From the NCBI GenBank assembly GCA_001600055.1, contig BCIV01000001.1:985774-1049773 (forward strand): a stretch of DNA of 64,000 nucleotides, in the 5' to 3' direction. The notes under the pieces are model-generated. The model searched no databases. It was not told the DNA's origin and worked only from the letters and a program-made list of their open reading frames with translations. Of this stretch, positions 34,142 through 46,874 are shown in pieces. The stretch comes from Filobasidium wieringae (Eukaryota > Basidiomycota > Tremellomycetes > Filobasidiales > Filobasidiaceae). Positions within the stretch are counted from its first letter, which is position 1; each line of letters begins with the position of its first letter. A program made the translations under genes and the position numbers.

Positions 34142-36807
34142 CTAACTTCCAAACAATCCTCTGAGCCACTTTGTGAACCTAGCCCAGGCTCCCCTCTTCC
34201 AGGGACTATCTCTATTGCTCTTCCCGAGCCACAACCTTCCTGTTCCAGGTTCCACGACGCCATGCGTGTTCTCGGGAGGTACGCCCACGCCCATCACGCA
34301 TGGCCATTTATCTTCTTCCAAGCTGGCCACCCCGTCCAAACCTGCCTCGACGTCGTGAGCTTTGATCGCCTTGAGCGAGGTCGGCCGAGGCAAGGGCAGC
34401 CTGACGTTCCGCATCCCCTGCGCCTTGGTGAGATGTTTAGGAAACAGACGAACCAGCCCGTCGATCTCCGTATCGCTGATATGAGCGGGAAAAGTCCAGA
34501 GTCGTAACCTCGGTGCGGACAAGTCCTGTTCGTCCTCGTCCGGATCATAATCGTCCACATCAAGGGCGACTTCGGCGTTCAGGTCGAGAGTGGAAGCTCC
34601 CATGAGAAGCCCATCGGTGTCCATCGCGGAGACGGATCGAGTCCCACTGTCCATCCTTCGATTCAGACCGAGGCCCAACCTCTCCCGTGCCGATCTACCA
34701 AGACTGGCCAACTTGTCTTCCCTCTCCGCAGCCTCCTCCAACCCGGCAATGACCGAATCGGTATCCCCACCCGACTTTCCTGGTAACAGAGGAGAGTCCA
34801 CGCCAGGGCTCAAAGGGTTACTCATCAGGTGATCCGAGTTCGTACGATCCAACAGTGGTTTAGGCGTAGGAGCTTGCAAGCTTCGTGAAGCGGGAGGAAC
34901 CGGTGCGAGTCCTCTTCCGTTCGCGACCCTGTTGTGGGTAGGGACGGGGGGAGCGGGACCTCTCTTCCCGCCGTTCTGCTTGATCATCGCTACCATCCTC
35001 TTGTCTGGCGATTTCGAAGGGTCGATGAACGGATCGGAAGGTGCTCTACTTCGATTCCCTCCTCCCGACGTCTCCGAGACGTTCGATACGCTCGAACTGA
35101 GCGGGACCAGTTCCTCCACCTCGTTACCGGGAGGAACGGTGGAGAACGAGGTCCTGGGCGTGGTATTCATAAAAGAAGGTTTAGGTTGAAGGGATGGTAA
35201 AGTCGGGCGTCGTAGGGTAGGCGGGACGGACAACGCGACGTCCTCGAACCCGAGTACACCTTTGATAATGGTGATGGCTTCGTTCATGAAATCCTTGCCT
35301 CTGAAAAGAAAGAAAAAAGAGAAACCACCTCGGACTCGGTCAAACTCCTCCCTCACCCGTCCTCACAGGCGCAAGACTCACCCAGCTTCCATATAAACGG
35401 CATCATCGACCTCCCAAACCACCCTCCTCCCACCCGCCCCACCCACCCCCCTCTCGCCCTTCCCCTGCAAGATCAGACAGACCAATAATCCCCGGAAGAA
35501 CGGTTCCACCCCGACGGCTCCCTTTTGACACCAAGTCTGAACGAACCTGCTCAATTTCGACCTCCTCTCCTCCCTCGCTCGAGCGCCCCGGAGGTCCTGT
35601 CGAGCCAAGGGCGATAACCCTCCGTCGGTCGAGGTGGAACTGATGAGTGCGTGGAAGGCCAGTAACCTCAGACGGGTGGTGTACGAATGGGCCTGTGCTC
35701 TTAGTGAATTCTGGATCCGGGTGTAGGCTGCGCGATGGGAAGAGGGGAGGGAGGCGAGGGTGGAGTCGATATATTTCTGAGCGGATGATGGTGGTTCGGT
35801 GGAAAAGTAGTAAAGTTGACATTGTTGAGCAAAAGTCGTTAGGTCCTGGTCGAGCCGAGGCGAGGGGTCAAACATCCAATCAGCCCGTGTGAAATCGATC
35901 ATCATCGACCGTGAACAAACTCGAGACTTACTCCCGGACTTGGACTGCCGACACCACCTCCGTCTCTCCTCACATAACTCCCCGCCACGCTCTGTTGTCC
36001 GACAGTGAACAGACTCCCCTCCCTCGCCTCCCTCATCAAGCTCCCTCCCGGACTCAACAGGTCCCGATGAGGCGACGGTGATGTCCTCCTGGACGGTAAC
36101 GCGGGGGGCAACGTGGGGGTATATATATGTGATCTCAGAGGAGGGGTCGCGACGGTCGTCCTTCTACTCCCATAAGGTTGGATCCCAGGTCGGGAAGAAC
36201 TTTCGGAAGATCTTCTTCTAGGTAATGATGGAGGTGGGATGATGACGGTTCCACCCGTCGTCGTGATCGAATTCTCATTCATCGTTTTCTTGATAGGACT
36301 GGCAGTACTGCTCAAAGTACTCTGACTCGTACTACTCGTCAAAGTCTCCCTGGACCCATACTGATTGCCTTTAGCTTGAGGTTGTTGCATGGTCTCCAAC
36401 AACTCCCTACTCCCCGCTCTAGATCTAGACCTAGCCGTCGAACCTCTCTGAGGCACCCCGTTCCTCGCGTTCATATAGGCCGTAGCGTTCCCCACCCTCC
36501 TCTCTGTCGTATATAGACTCCCCGCTGCCGCTGCCGTCGCCATCCTCGCCCTCTCGTTCCCCCCATTGACGATCAAAGGATCCCCCTCGACGGACCCTAC
36601 CGCTCCCTCCCCCTCGACCGAGCCTTCCATCCCGGGTGTAAGGGGGAGGGGAATATCGTACAAGATCTGATTAGGTTGATGTCTCGTTCGAACGGGGGAA
36701 GGTTGGAAGGAATGCGTCGTGGGGGACGTCACGGTCCGAGAACGTTTGGGGAGGGAGAGGTCGGATGGACGGGATGTTGGGATAGGGGGTTTGGAATGAG
36801 AAGCCAT
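34142..36807 (-). CDS. Large protein of unknown function with disordered N-terminus and helical core
   Basis: Three exons (35932-36807, 35382-35845, 34142-35300) give 832 residues; all junctions have standard GT...AG ends and keep frame. I do not recognise the family. Residues 1-290 are Ser/Pro/Arg/Thr-rich and disordered. Residues about 293-470 look ordered and helical (DLTTFAQQCQLYYFS ... SKLSRFVQTWCQKGAVGVEPFFRGLLVCLIL), then DAVYMEAGGKDFMNEAITIIKGVLGFEDV. A second disordered stretch with P-rich pieces follows (PAPPVPTHN), then an ordered end (LRLWTFPAHISDTEIDGLVRLFP ... WARFTKWLRGLFG). The C-terminal Trp/Arg-rich amphipathic segment could touch membrane. Proline motifs suggest an SH3-binding scaffold; this is inference. 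It lies tail-to-tail with the 5-phosphatase, only 101 bases apart. Confidence 0.75.
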
Positions 36808-37884
36808 GGTTTTCGAGAGGTTCGTTGAGGTTGGACTGCCAGTTGAGAGACTCTCCTTGTGAGGATGGATCGATGACAATGTCGAATGATAGCTGAGACG
36901 TAGAGAATGTGGATAACCTGTTGATATGGCGAGATTGTGTTCGCAAAAGGAGACACCCTTTGATTTCTCTGATAAGCGAAGGACCGTCGGGATGGATGGA
37001 TCGTTCCGAATGACCTGCACCCGGAGATCCGTCTTCGGTGTGAGAATGTCGATGCTCGAGGTCGGTGTAGGGGGAGGGGGAGGACAAGTATAGAAGAGTA
37101 GGAGAGTAGAAGAGCAGGTAACGATGATGTCCAAACAGGAGAATGGAGGGAAATACGCGTAGCGCGAGATGATCAACAATCAAAATAATCACAAATGACA
37201 TCGCAACACTCCATCGTAATATGCACCACCGGCCACTCCACGTTGTCACTCCACCACCACACATCACACATCCTCATTTTACACCCCAGCCATATAGCTG
37301 TAGTTGTACAGCCACCAGCCACAGCCACCTGGCATTGACCACTGAACCTTTCTAACCCAGCTAAACAAACAGATCGTCCCCTTGCTACCGGGGGCCGAAT
37401 CCCAGAGTCCGTGCCCCCAAATCCGCATAGACGCGCCGTTTGTTACTACGAAAGGCGGTTGTAGTTGACACTCCACAAGTGTCCTTGACAACTAGAATTG
37501 GTGCTTAGCTACCACCAATTCGGAGGTACGAGTAAGGTCCATTGGTCTCTTTAGAGCATCTGTTGACGCCTGATTCCTTCTTCAAGGTCTTGGGTTCAGT
37601 ACTTTTTGCAATCCGTTGTGTTGCCTTTTTTACCCCTTCTAGCCGCAAGTCGGACTTTCATGCTCACGCTCGCACTCGCACATCACATCCTGATCGTATC
37701 CCGCCCTACGAAACCCCCACCATACAAATAGCCCAACCCAGCGTCATCTACAACCAACCAACCATTCATCCAGCCCGATCCCCATCGATATACAAACTAT
37801 CAAAAACACAACCAGGGCCAGAAGGGTTCTTCAGGGGGGGGGTACCCGAACGCGCCTTCTCAACGATCCGAAACCCCAGTTCAG
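36808..37884. promoter_or_regulatory. 1.1 kb intergenic region upstream of the unknown protein
   Basis: Between the RhoGAP stop (-) and the start of the unknown 832-residue protein (-). Open frames on both strands exist (for example 37542-38105 on +, overlapping the RhoGAP end) but show no domain. Likely RhoGAP 3' UTR plus the promoter and leader of the unknown gene. A run of eight G lies near 37835. Confidence 0.4.
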
Positions 37885-40800
37885 TTAGAGGAATACCGCC
37901 GGGGCATTCTCGATCATCCATTCGATGGACATTGCTTTTCCCGCCTGTCCCGAATCGACCGGTACGTACGCGAACATCAGTACCACTATCGTATCGTTCA
38001 GAACGACCGGGACTCACCATATCTGCGAATTCTCGGGAAGAATCGGCCGATCTCATGAGCGTAGCTAAAAGGCCGGATCGATCGATTAGCATCGGTTTCT
38101 CGTGAGCCGGGTAGCGGGGTGGGGTGGACTCACGACCAAAGACGACCCCGAGGTTCCTCGCGTTCATCTTATTCTCCGCTGCGGAGCTCTTCACGCTGTT
38201 GGGGTAGTACGGGACATCACCATCAGTTCCGCTAGCCGTTCGTCTCGTCGGACCACTTACCGATGAAGGTGTAACATCAAAGTCCTCAACGTGGTGTAAT
38301 GTTCCGTAGGGAGTTGATTGACCAGGGAAGAGAGCGTTTCGAATTTACTCTCCGGTTCTTTCATCTCTACCCCCGTACGTGAAAAGTGGTGATCAGTATG
38401 AAGCGTTCTCGAGGGGATGACCAGGACGAGGACCACGAGCTCGGACTCACGTGCGGCAGAGACGAACATTTCATGCAACGCATGAGTCAACAACGGATCC
38501 GGTAACGCCCTGAAATAACTCTTCAAGACCGAAGTGATGGAATTGATATCGTTGAATCGATCGATATCGTTCAGATCGAACGAATCGTAATTCCCACGTT
38601 CAAACAGGTTCGTGATCGCTTTGGAGAGGGAAGAACCTCCGGTCTTACGGTAGATCCCTTCGTACTCCATACCTGAGCGGGGAAACGTCGGGGGAAGTCA
38701 ATCAAGGACGGGATGTTGGAGAATAGCAAGGGCGATGCTTACCTTGGGATTCGACCGCGTCGATACATTTGGTCACGATGACAGGGACAGGTTGACCGTC
38801 TTCCGCCGCCTGTTCCGCCAGATTCTTTCCGAACAACGAAGCCCCATGGACTGCTCAGGTATTTCTCAGCGATACATCCTTGTAGAGATCATGAAACCGA
38901 ACGAACCTGATTCCGAGGATGGTTCTTCTCGCATATGAGACGAATGACTTCCGGAACAAGAAGCCGTCAATTTGTCCGTACATTTAGTGTGACAATAGAT
39001 CCCACAGACTGATCCACGAACCCAGCCGGACGTGAGCTCCGATTCCCGGCGACGAGCCACGATTCATCTTACCTGCACATCGAACTTCTTGTAATCCCCA
39101 CATCTTATCACCGCAGTTCTCGCATTTACAGAATCGCAAGATACTAGTCGGCTGGAAGATGTGTTCCCTCATTGGTGGTTCGTGAGAAGGTCGGCTCTTG
39201 CTCTTGTCCGGTGGAAGCGCCAATGACCTGGACGTAGAGTTCGATAACCCGCTGGGTTCTGGTCCCTTTGACGATTTGTACCACTTGAAACGACGAGCTG
39301 CAGGGGCCGCATCGACCGGATCCGCTCGGCCATTCCTGAGCTGTCGGAGATGTTCATCCGGAACCTCATGGAGCGTGGCGGTAGTGGCGAGAGAGGACAT
39401 TGAGGGTGAGCCTGATATATGATGTTTGATACCCGGACGCAGGTAGGCGGAAGGCGCTCGAGGTCGACTCAGGTTATCTTGCATGGATTCGGTCTGTTTG
39501 GTCAAACGAGAGTTCAATTCCGCCAATTCGTCGTTCTTCGCTGAGAGTGCTGCTGCTTCCTCCAAGTAGAGATTTCGGGTGTCACGCAGTTCCGTGATTT
39601 CGCGCGTCAACATTTCGTGCTCCATAGTCAGAGGTTGCAATTGGACTTTGTACTGTTCTTTGACTGCGTTGAGTCTTTTGGTAAGCGAACGAGCGACCGT
39701 AGCACCCTTCTCGACTGGATCGGCGTGGGGCAAGTCGCCATCGCTACGAAACAGTTGTCAGCAAAGGTTGTTCTCTCACTTTTCGGAGATACTTACGCCT
39801 TGGTCGCAGCTAGCTCCTGGACTTCTGCTAGAGTTATGTCTCTCTCTACCTTCAGCTTCGAAACATCCTTCTCCAATCCGCTCAAATTCAGAGCTAGATC
39901 GTTCGATTGTCGCTTTAGACTCTCTTGACGACGCTCATCTTCGGCAATCAGGGACAATCTCGCCGTCTGACCATGCACCTCTGCCTTCAGTCGAGCGACT
40001 TCAGTCTCAGCTTCCAGTCGAGCCTGAACCGCCTTTTCGTACTCTTCGGCCGCCACTGTCATCCCTTCGATGTAATGGAGACTGATTCGCTGTTGTAAAA
40101 TGTATCAGAAAACAGCACCCCTGTCAACAATCTATTGCCATTCTTACCCTAGCACCTGAATATTTGTCCCTCAGCACGGTCACTTGGTCGGTCAACGCTT
40201 GGATCTCGTTCATCGCCTTTTCGAGCAGACTCTTTTGAATAGGCACCGTTCCGTCCGCCGGAGTGTTCGGAGGCGCAGAAGCCAAGACAGCTTGCAAAAC
40301 AGGCAAGACCGTCTCCACCATGGGAATCTTCAGTTCTGCCAACCCGGGTATTGCCTCGCCTGAAGGCTGCCTCTGAGTTTCGGTCGAGCTCAGTGGTTGA
40401 ACACCCTGTAGACCATGGCTCCTGGTCTGTGATTCTCCTGCATGGTCTTTGGTCAGCGACCGAAGGCTATCGGATCTCGCAGGCAGATCGGTCATTTTGC
40501 TCGAGTCCGATGCATAGCTGGCCATGATCGTTTGTAGAGGAGGACTATGTGCCATGACAGGTGATGGTGGCAACGAATTAGGTCCGCTGCCTTTTGTTGG
40601 CCGCTGTACCGGCGAAACGCGACCTCCGGTAGTTGATTGCAGCCTGGAACGGCTTGGTGCGCGGCCTTGTTCCGCAAGCGATGGTGGCTTGGTCTCGTTG
40701 ACATACGATGTAGCTTTTTGAGGTCTATCCGGCGAGCCTTTATTTCCCTCCAATAGCTTTGCAAAGTCTGGATCACTAAGTGAGAAATTCAGGCTTGGTA

Positions 40801-43037
40801 AAGCATATGCGTCGATTCTTGGTGGTTCGACATAGTCCGGAATGGAGGGGGACTTCCCTCCAGCATCATTCGTACGGTCTCGGTTCGGTGGCAGGTAGAC
40901 GGTTTTCTCTTTGATAGTCTCGTCATCGCGCTGCTCGTCCGTAGCTTGGTCGAGACTACTGGACTTTACGGGTGCAGAGTTGGACGTAACGATCTCCGTC
41001 TCGCTCAACAAGTGATTACTGATAGGATCCCGGCGCGACGACTGGTTCGAACCGACAACAGGCCCTAAATTATTCGGCATAGATCTTCCTGGCAACGGAG
41101 ATAGATTCCGTCTTGGTGTAGGACTGGAAGCACGAGATCCGGTCGCTTCAGTGCCATAGGCTTCGGCATCCGTGAAACTCGCCCTCAACGGAGAGTTGGG
41201 TAACGGGGAATGTCTGGATGGAGAAAAGGTATCGACAACAGGAGATGACGATTCTCTGCTGGAAAAGAGGTCTTTGGCAGAGTTTGGCGCTGAACTGGGA
41301 CCGGAAGGAGTCTCTTCCCGCTGATGGCTGTGATAATTCATCATCGTCTCCGGGTTGATAGATCGTCTCTTGTCAGCTCGAGATGTGGTCGGTATGCCCA
41401 ATCCGCTGACCAGACCAACTCCCAATCCGATCGGTTGGTCCTGGACCGAACCTGTCTCGCTTCTAGAACGACCTATGCTCCTGTCGAAACCCAACGTGGA
41501 TGCTGAGCCGCCGGATTCGTTTCCAGAGTAATAACTCATGTCTATCTCTATTCCAGGGTTTTGCTGAAGCCCCTCCAGTTCTCGCCGCCTCGAGCTCGAC
41601 GCTGATGTAGGGGAATTTCGACCTCTTTCGAGCGATCCAGCAAATCTGGCCCTCTCTTCTCGACCTGGATCTATATCTTGGTCTAAATCGATCACGGGTG
41701 ATGAAGAGGAACCTCGGTCTCCGGTTCCAGCGACAATAAAGCCCGCTCGGGAGGGAGAAGGCGAAGCACCTCCAGCAGAAGATAATCCATCTAACAAGGG
41801 CGTTCTCCCTCCAATGCTTCCGCTAGTTCCGCCTGATCCACCGTCCTTGACTCTTAGGTTGTCCATCGTAATCGATCCACTGATGATCGGGGCCGGTCGA
41901 TCTCCCGCCAACTTCGCTCGTTCCTTATCCCTCTCCTTCTTCGCTCGTGCTCGTTGTTTTGCTTCGGCATGTCGTCTCGACCGTGCGACTCGTTCATTAT
42001 GACATGTCTATAAGCATTCGTCAGCTTTCGTTCTGTTGAAACCCTCGGTCGATGACTGACCATGCAATAGATCCCTTGGCTCGTTTTGGCAAAGACCAGC
42101 TCCTCTATGCGACGTGAACATTGTCGACAAGTGAAGCAGTCGGCATGATAGCTTTCGTCTCCCGTCATGATAGCCTCTTCTGTGATGGGAAGCTTGCATA
42201 CGTAGCATTGGTAGGAGCAGGAAGAACAGACGGGGTCGCCATCGGAAAGAAGGAGGAGGTTGGTATCCGCCGTAACACGGTTGTTGCATTTGACACATCG
42301 GAAGCAGTCGACATGCCAGAGCGATTTCCTGCTCAAGACAATACGATGGGGAGAGATCCGTTGAAGAACAAAGTAATTTCGAGCATGACGTAAAATGGGG
42401 AATCAAGGTTTATAGTATAGTCAGTGCGCCGTATTGCTGACTCGTATTAAACGAGTCTTTTCCGAAGATGAGACGACACTCACCCGAAAGCAACGACAAT
42501 TCCTCCGCTAGCTTGATCTATTAATTTGGAGCAACCACCACATTCCACCTTCTTCCCTGCAACCATGTCCATTCTCGCTACTTCTTGCCGCTGGACGGGC
42601 TGGGTTTGGGACATGGCTCGTCTGACACTTCTTTCTGTTGGGACGGAAGTCGAGCTCTCCGCTGCTGTATGACTATGGGAATGGGTATCTATCCCGTGAC
42701 TGTGGTGGGAAGAAGGTCCTCGACCTTGCGAATGCCCATCATCTGTACTGATCTCCTCGCCATGACCGTTGACCTCCCTCGGAAACGCCATACTGGGCGA
42801 AGCAGGTCGTCGTGCCGGTGCAGACGACCCGTTCGACCCTGAGTAATGTTGATGAGAGCCGGAGCTCTGATTGTTCTGATTCGAAGAGGTTGAGGATGCG
42901 GAGGAAGGGTAATAAAATGCGTCCGAGGGGTTGTTACTGAACTGTTGTTGCTGTATGTGAGGGGATCTGGTACGCGTTGATCCAGACTGCAATGGGGGGG
43001 TAGGTTGCCGTTGTTGCTGGTCAGAGAAGATGCCCAT
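37885..43037 (-). CDS. LIM-LIM-C1-RhoGAP protein (Rga-type Rho/Cdc42 GTPase activator)
   Basis: Twelve exons (42484-43037, 42061-42328, 40148-42007, 39797-40089, 39073-39743, 38907-39008, 38743-38850, 38451-38672, 38261-38366, 38134-38195, 38018-38064, 37885-37944) give 1450 residues. A disordered start is followed by two LIM zinc domains (CGGCSKLID ... HVDCFRCVKC, then CYVCKLPI ... HADCFTCRQC, about 165-280). A long S/P/R-rich linker leads to coiled coils (about 625-900). A C1 domain follows (HIFQPTSILRFCKCENCGDKMWG ... CHTKCTDKLTASC, about 1185-1233), and finally RhoGAP from GASLFGKNLAEQA, with the arginine finger in YEGIYRKTG and NARNLGVVFGPTLMRS. LIM plus RhoGAP is the layout of yeast Rga1/Rga2, which switch off Cdc42 at septin and polarity sites; the C1 domain suggests lipid or membrane targeting. 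GTPase specificity is inferred. Confidence 0.94.
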
Positions 43038-43621
43038 GGTGGTCTAGTCCAGTGATATTGAGGGTTCCACTCTCATCAAGACCGTTTGGAGTGCTCGTCT
43101 TGTGCGTTCACCATCCAACGTTGATCTTCTTGTTTTGGAATGCTCTGCTTGTTGTAACTGTTGTTTATGGTTCGGCACGCGGTGTCGAGCTATAATGAAT
43201 TTCGCTCGGCTTATAGAATGGGGCCGATACTTCCAAATATCAATCCTGAATTGTGTATCACAGTGCTGTCGTACAGGTTTTCCTCCCTCTACCAGGAATG
43301 AAGCTGGCCTTGGGCTATCGATCAGGACCAGTGGTAATCTCACGGGATGAGTGATATGGTCCGTTCTGATGGGTTATGGAGCTTGGATGTCTCGCGGACG
43401 GTGCACTGCGATAATATAGTTGACCGTCGATCTCTCAGCTCGTTCTTGAGTCTAAGCGATTCTTATGACTACGGCGTTTCACTTGGTCATCTTAGGCAAC
43501 ACCTTTGTTAGCAATCAGCTCTGTGACCGTCACTAGCTCTTGCTCGTCTCATCGGGAAACCTTCAAGACGGAATAGGGAAAAGGAAGGGACTTGAAACAG
43601 GAGCTAGAAACTGCATGAAGC
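43038..43621. promoter_or_regulatory. Divergent promoter region of the RhoGAP gene and HPR1
   Basis: 584 bases between opposite start codons. No gene is recognisable. Presumed to hold both promoters; no specific site identified. Confidence 0.45.
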
Positions 43622-46553
43622 ATGAGTCTTATACGATTCCTTCAACCACGGATAGGCTCCTTGCTTGAGAGTACTACAACATCTCGCTCTAACGGTCTAA
43701 TACCAGACTTTCACGATCTTTCTGATTCCGACCAGCTTAAGACATATATCCCGGAGCAAGGTTCCTCAAAGCAACGAATAGAAACGATACGAAGTGAATG
43801 GCAGGCAGCTTGCGAAGAATGGACCAGCCTGAATGCAGGCGAAGTACTGGATGAGGAACTCATAGTTGGGTATGCAGAAGGCGCCGTACGCCAGCTTGTT
43901 CTGGAGACAGCTGTAGGTCCTCCCGAACAAAGCCTGCAAAGACGCGATCTGAACAGATTCCGTTCATATAGTATGAAGAGCCTCTGTACGACGCCGATGC
44001 GTCGACTAAATACCGGTTCTATTGTAAAATGTACGATGCTCTAGAAATAGGACTTCAGTTGTTCCAGGTTGCCTATGGTAAGCTCTACGTGACTATCTAC
44101 TATTTTTATTTCTTAGCTAACCGTTCTCGAGATACAGAGCAATATCAGAGCCCACTTATGGATCCTGGTGGTTCCCTTAGTGCTATGCTGGAAGAGCTAG
44201 CAGACGTGCTCACAATAGAGAGCTGGAACGTCGTGTTTGGCTGGGTCGAGAGACGGGGTGAAACGATCACAGCAGTATGTTACTGTGTTATTCGACAGAT
44301 CTGTTACACTGATAACTCAAGATCACGATTATTAGGATATGCAACCCTCAAAAGGAAAATCCCTTACGCTCTTAAAACTCCTCAACCACCTTTTAAATCA
44401 AACATCCCATATTATGGTCAACTTCGAGGATAGTACCAATATACTACTGTTCCGAGCTCGAATACACCTTTTCATCACGGAATGGTTCAAACTGAACGAT
44501 ATGAGCGGAGTCAACCTGAGGGGAGAATATTCGGAGATGAGATCGGTCTGGCCGAATATCGAGGAAGATGAAGAAGAAGAAGAACATGAGGAAGACCAGG
44601 AGAAAGGGGATATAGGATCTGATGCTAAAGCAACGGAAGAGGAAACGAAACCGGCTGAGGCTGAGAAGCAGGTTGAGAATGTTGAGACGACGGAAAACGA
44701 GCAGAAAGAAACATCGGGTGAGGAACCGACCCAAGAGGCGGACGTACAAGCGACCCCGGATAAGATGCAGGTAGATCTGCCAGAAGAAAAGCCAGCAGCG
44801 GAACCTGAGAAGCCAGAAGAGCGTAAAGGGGAAGACCTATACACATCCCTCTATTACGTACAGACGGTATTTGTACATCCCCCTTCTCTTGTGGTCGCAC
44901 CGTCAAAAACTCCCGCTCAGGAGGGAGAGTCATCCGAGACCCCTATTCAAGCTTTCAGAAGGCGATCGGATTTGATTCTTGCTGAATTGAAGAATCGAAG
45001 AAACGAAGCTCTTGCCATGATCAAGGAAATCAAGGAAGCCATCTTGGCCGGCGAAGATGATGCCGAATTACGGTCGGAGGAATACCCTGTATTTTTGACA
45101 AGCCGAGGCACGCTCAAGGCGGATGTAAGTAGCAGATCCTGCTTGTTGAGACACTTATTAGCTGAACTATTGGATTCACTCTCGTCTCTAGCTCGTCAAC
45201 CCTGCATTCCTGAAACGAATATACGCTCAATTCTATATAATGTTCAATCAACTAGTTCAGTTGACCGCTAAGGAAAGACCTAAGCACCCCAAAAACCCTC
45301 AATTCCCTCCAGCCTTTGTGGTATCTGATGAAGATGTCTGTTTGTTTCGCTAATACCATCTGACAGATCGAAAGTGCTGACGAGCAGGTCTTTCTTGTAG
45401 GCTGAATGGGCAAGAGGAAAGATGGTGGAGATCACGTTGGAGTTTGAGAAGAAGATACCGGATGGCAGGGATTTCATTGCAAGAGTGAAGAAAATGATTG
45501 AGATGGATCGACATTACGTCAGTCTTCTTCGTTTGGATCATGGCTGAGTTGTTCCTTACTGATGGATGGGGAAACAGGCGATATGGAAACAGCTTGGCTG
45601 TAAACCAATAGAACTGCCCCCTACGGACGAGTCGACAATCACCAAAGCCGAGCAGAACCGTCAAAGCATGCTCGCACCTCTGAGGAAATACCGATGGCCG
45701 GCCGGAACCAAGAGTTTGAGCAGGCTGGGGACGGATCCATTGCGAAGCGTCGAGCAGTTGAAGCAATTCAAGATGTGAGTCGTTTCCGTCGAAGAGGGTA
45801 CTAGATTCTCAGCAATTGAGACCATGAATTCGTCTTCAGCCAGGAGACCGTGCAAGGGCTAAAGGAGAAGTATGACCGTGAAGTGATGGAAGAGGAGGAC
45901 GAGAAGGCAATGGGGCGAGAGTTCACGACGCGACTGGGTCCGTTCGTCGAGGTAAGGACGACAGGAATGTTCACATCAAGACAGCACTCGCTAATCGAAA
46001 ACAATATCACACATAGAACAAAGCTTCACTATCGTGGAAAGCGTTACGTCTGGCCTCTCAAACGGATCTCTCTGTTTTCCCCAAAGCGAAGAAAGGCGAT
46101 CTTCACGACCTGATAGCAGCCATAGAGGCCAAGCGAGCGGAAGAAGCGGGTGGAACCTCAAACGTGGAAGAGACTATGGGTCAGGACAATGCGGAAGACA
46201 ACGAGGCGGAGGATGTCGCAGAACCAGAACAAGAAGTAGAGGCAGTGGCAGAGGACGAAGGTACTCCGGCAACGGAAGGGGAAGCCGATGTAGAGGTGCT
46301 CACTTCAACGGAAACAAAAGAGCTAGCTGCGTCGACAGTAGAGGTGAAGGAAGAAGACGCGGTGGTACCCATGCAAGAGGATGAAGCACCCGGTTCAGAA
46401 GTAGTCGGCTCTGCAACAACCAAGAAGGAAGTGACTGCTGATGAAAAGGCAGCGGAACCGGCGGCACCAGAACAAGTAAGTTCTGATATTTGAATGTGAG
46501 AAGAGCTGTAAAACTAAGACTGCCATTTCTAGACCGATGTAGAGATGAGTTAG
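43622..46553 (+). CDS. HPR1: THO complex subunit 1 (Hpr1/THOC1)
   Basis: Ten exons (43622-43912, 43972-44077, 44138-44274, 44336-45124, 45192-45335, 45401-45517, 45578-45774, 45840-45951, 46017-46475, 46533-46553) give 790 residues. The THOC1 signature is clear: EEPLYDADASTKYRFYCKMYDALEIGLQLF, DMQPSKGKSLTLLKLLNHLLN, FRARIHLFITEWFKLNDMSGVNLRGEY, FLKRIYAQFYIMFNQL and WKALRLASQTDLSVF. The THO complex acts in the nucleus to package nascent mRNA, hand it to export factors and prevent R-loops. Two acidic disordered regions stand out: one inserted after RSVWPNIEEDEEE inside the THOC1 domain (about residues 255-330) and a long Glu-rich C-terminal tail. The last exon encodes only TDVEMS. The start is the first ATG of the frame, with good leader context. 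Confidence 0.92.
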
Positions 46554-46874
46554 GATCATGATGTTCAATGTATCATCAGACGAATATTACAGGAATGATA
46601 CCTGGCATATATGGCGCTATAGCATACAGAAACATGACACGGACGTCGAATCTGACGCGATGGCTCCTGAAGTAATCTCTATTATCTTGCCGCTGCTGAC
46701 TGGCTGTAGATAACAGATAAGGTTTCATCTCGCAAGCGCGGGATATGCGCTTCTTGTTGTCGCGGTTTGTTATTGTCGAGCATATCAAGTCAACGTCAAC
46801 GTCGAAATGTTTAGATCGTCATCACAATTTCACTCGTGCAGCAATTACAGCACCGTACCCTACCCTCATCAACC
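46554..46874. promoter_or_regulatory. HPR1 3' region and YMC1 promoter
   Basis: A 321-base gap between two genes on the + strand. No coding content recognised. C/A-rich sequence just before 46875 (CAACC before the ATG) is a typical leader end. Confidence 0.4.

Noticed and set aside
37542..38105. A 187-codon + strand open frame
   Set aside because: Overlaps the last RhoGAP exons on the other strand and shows no domain.
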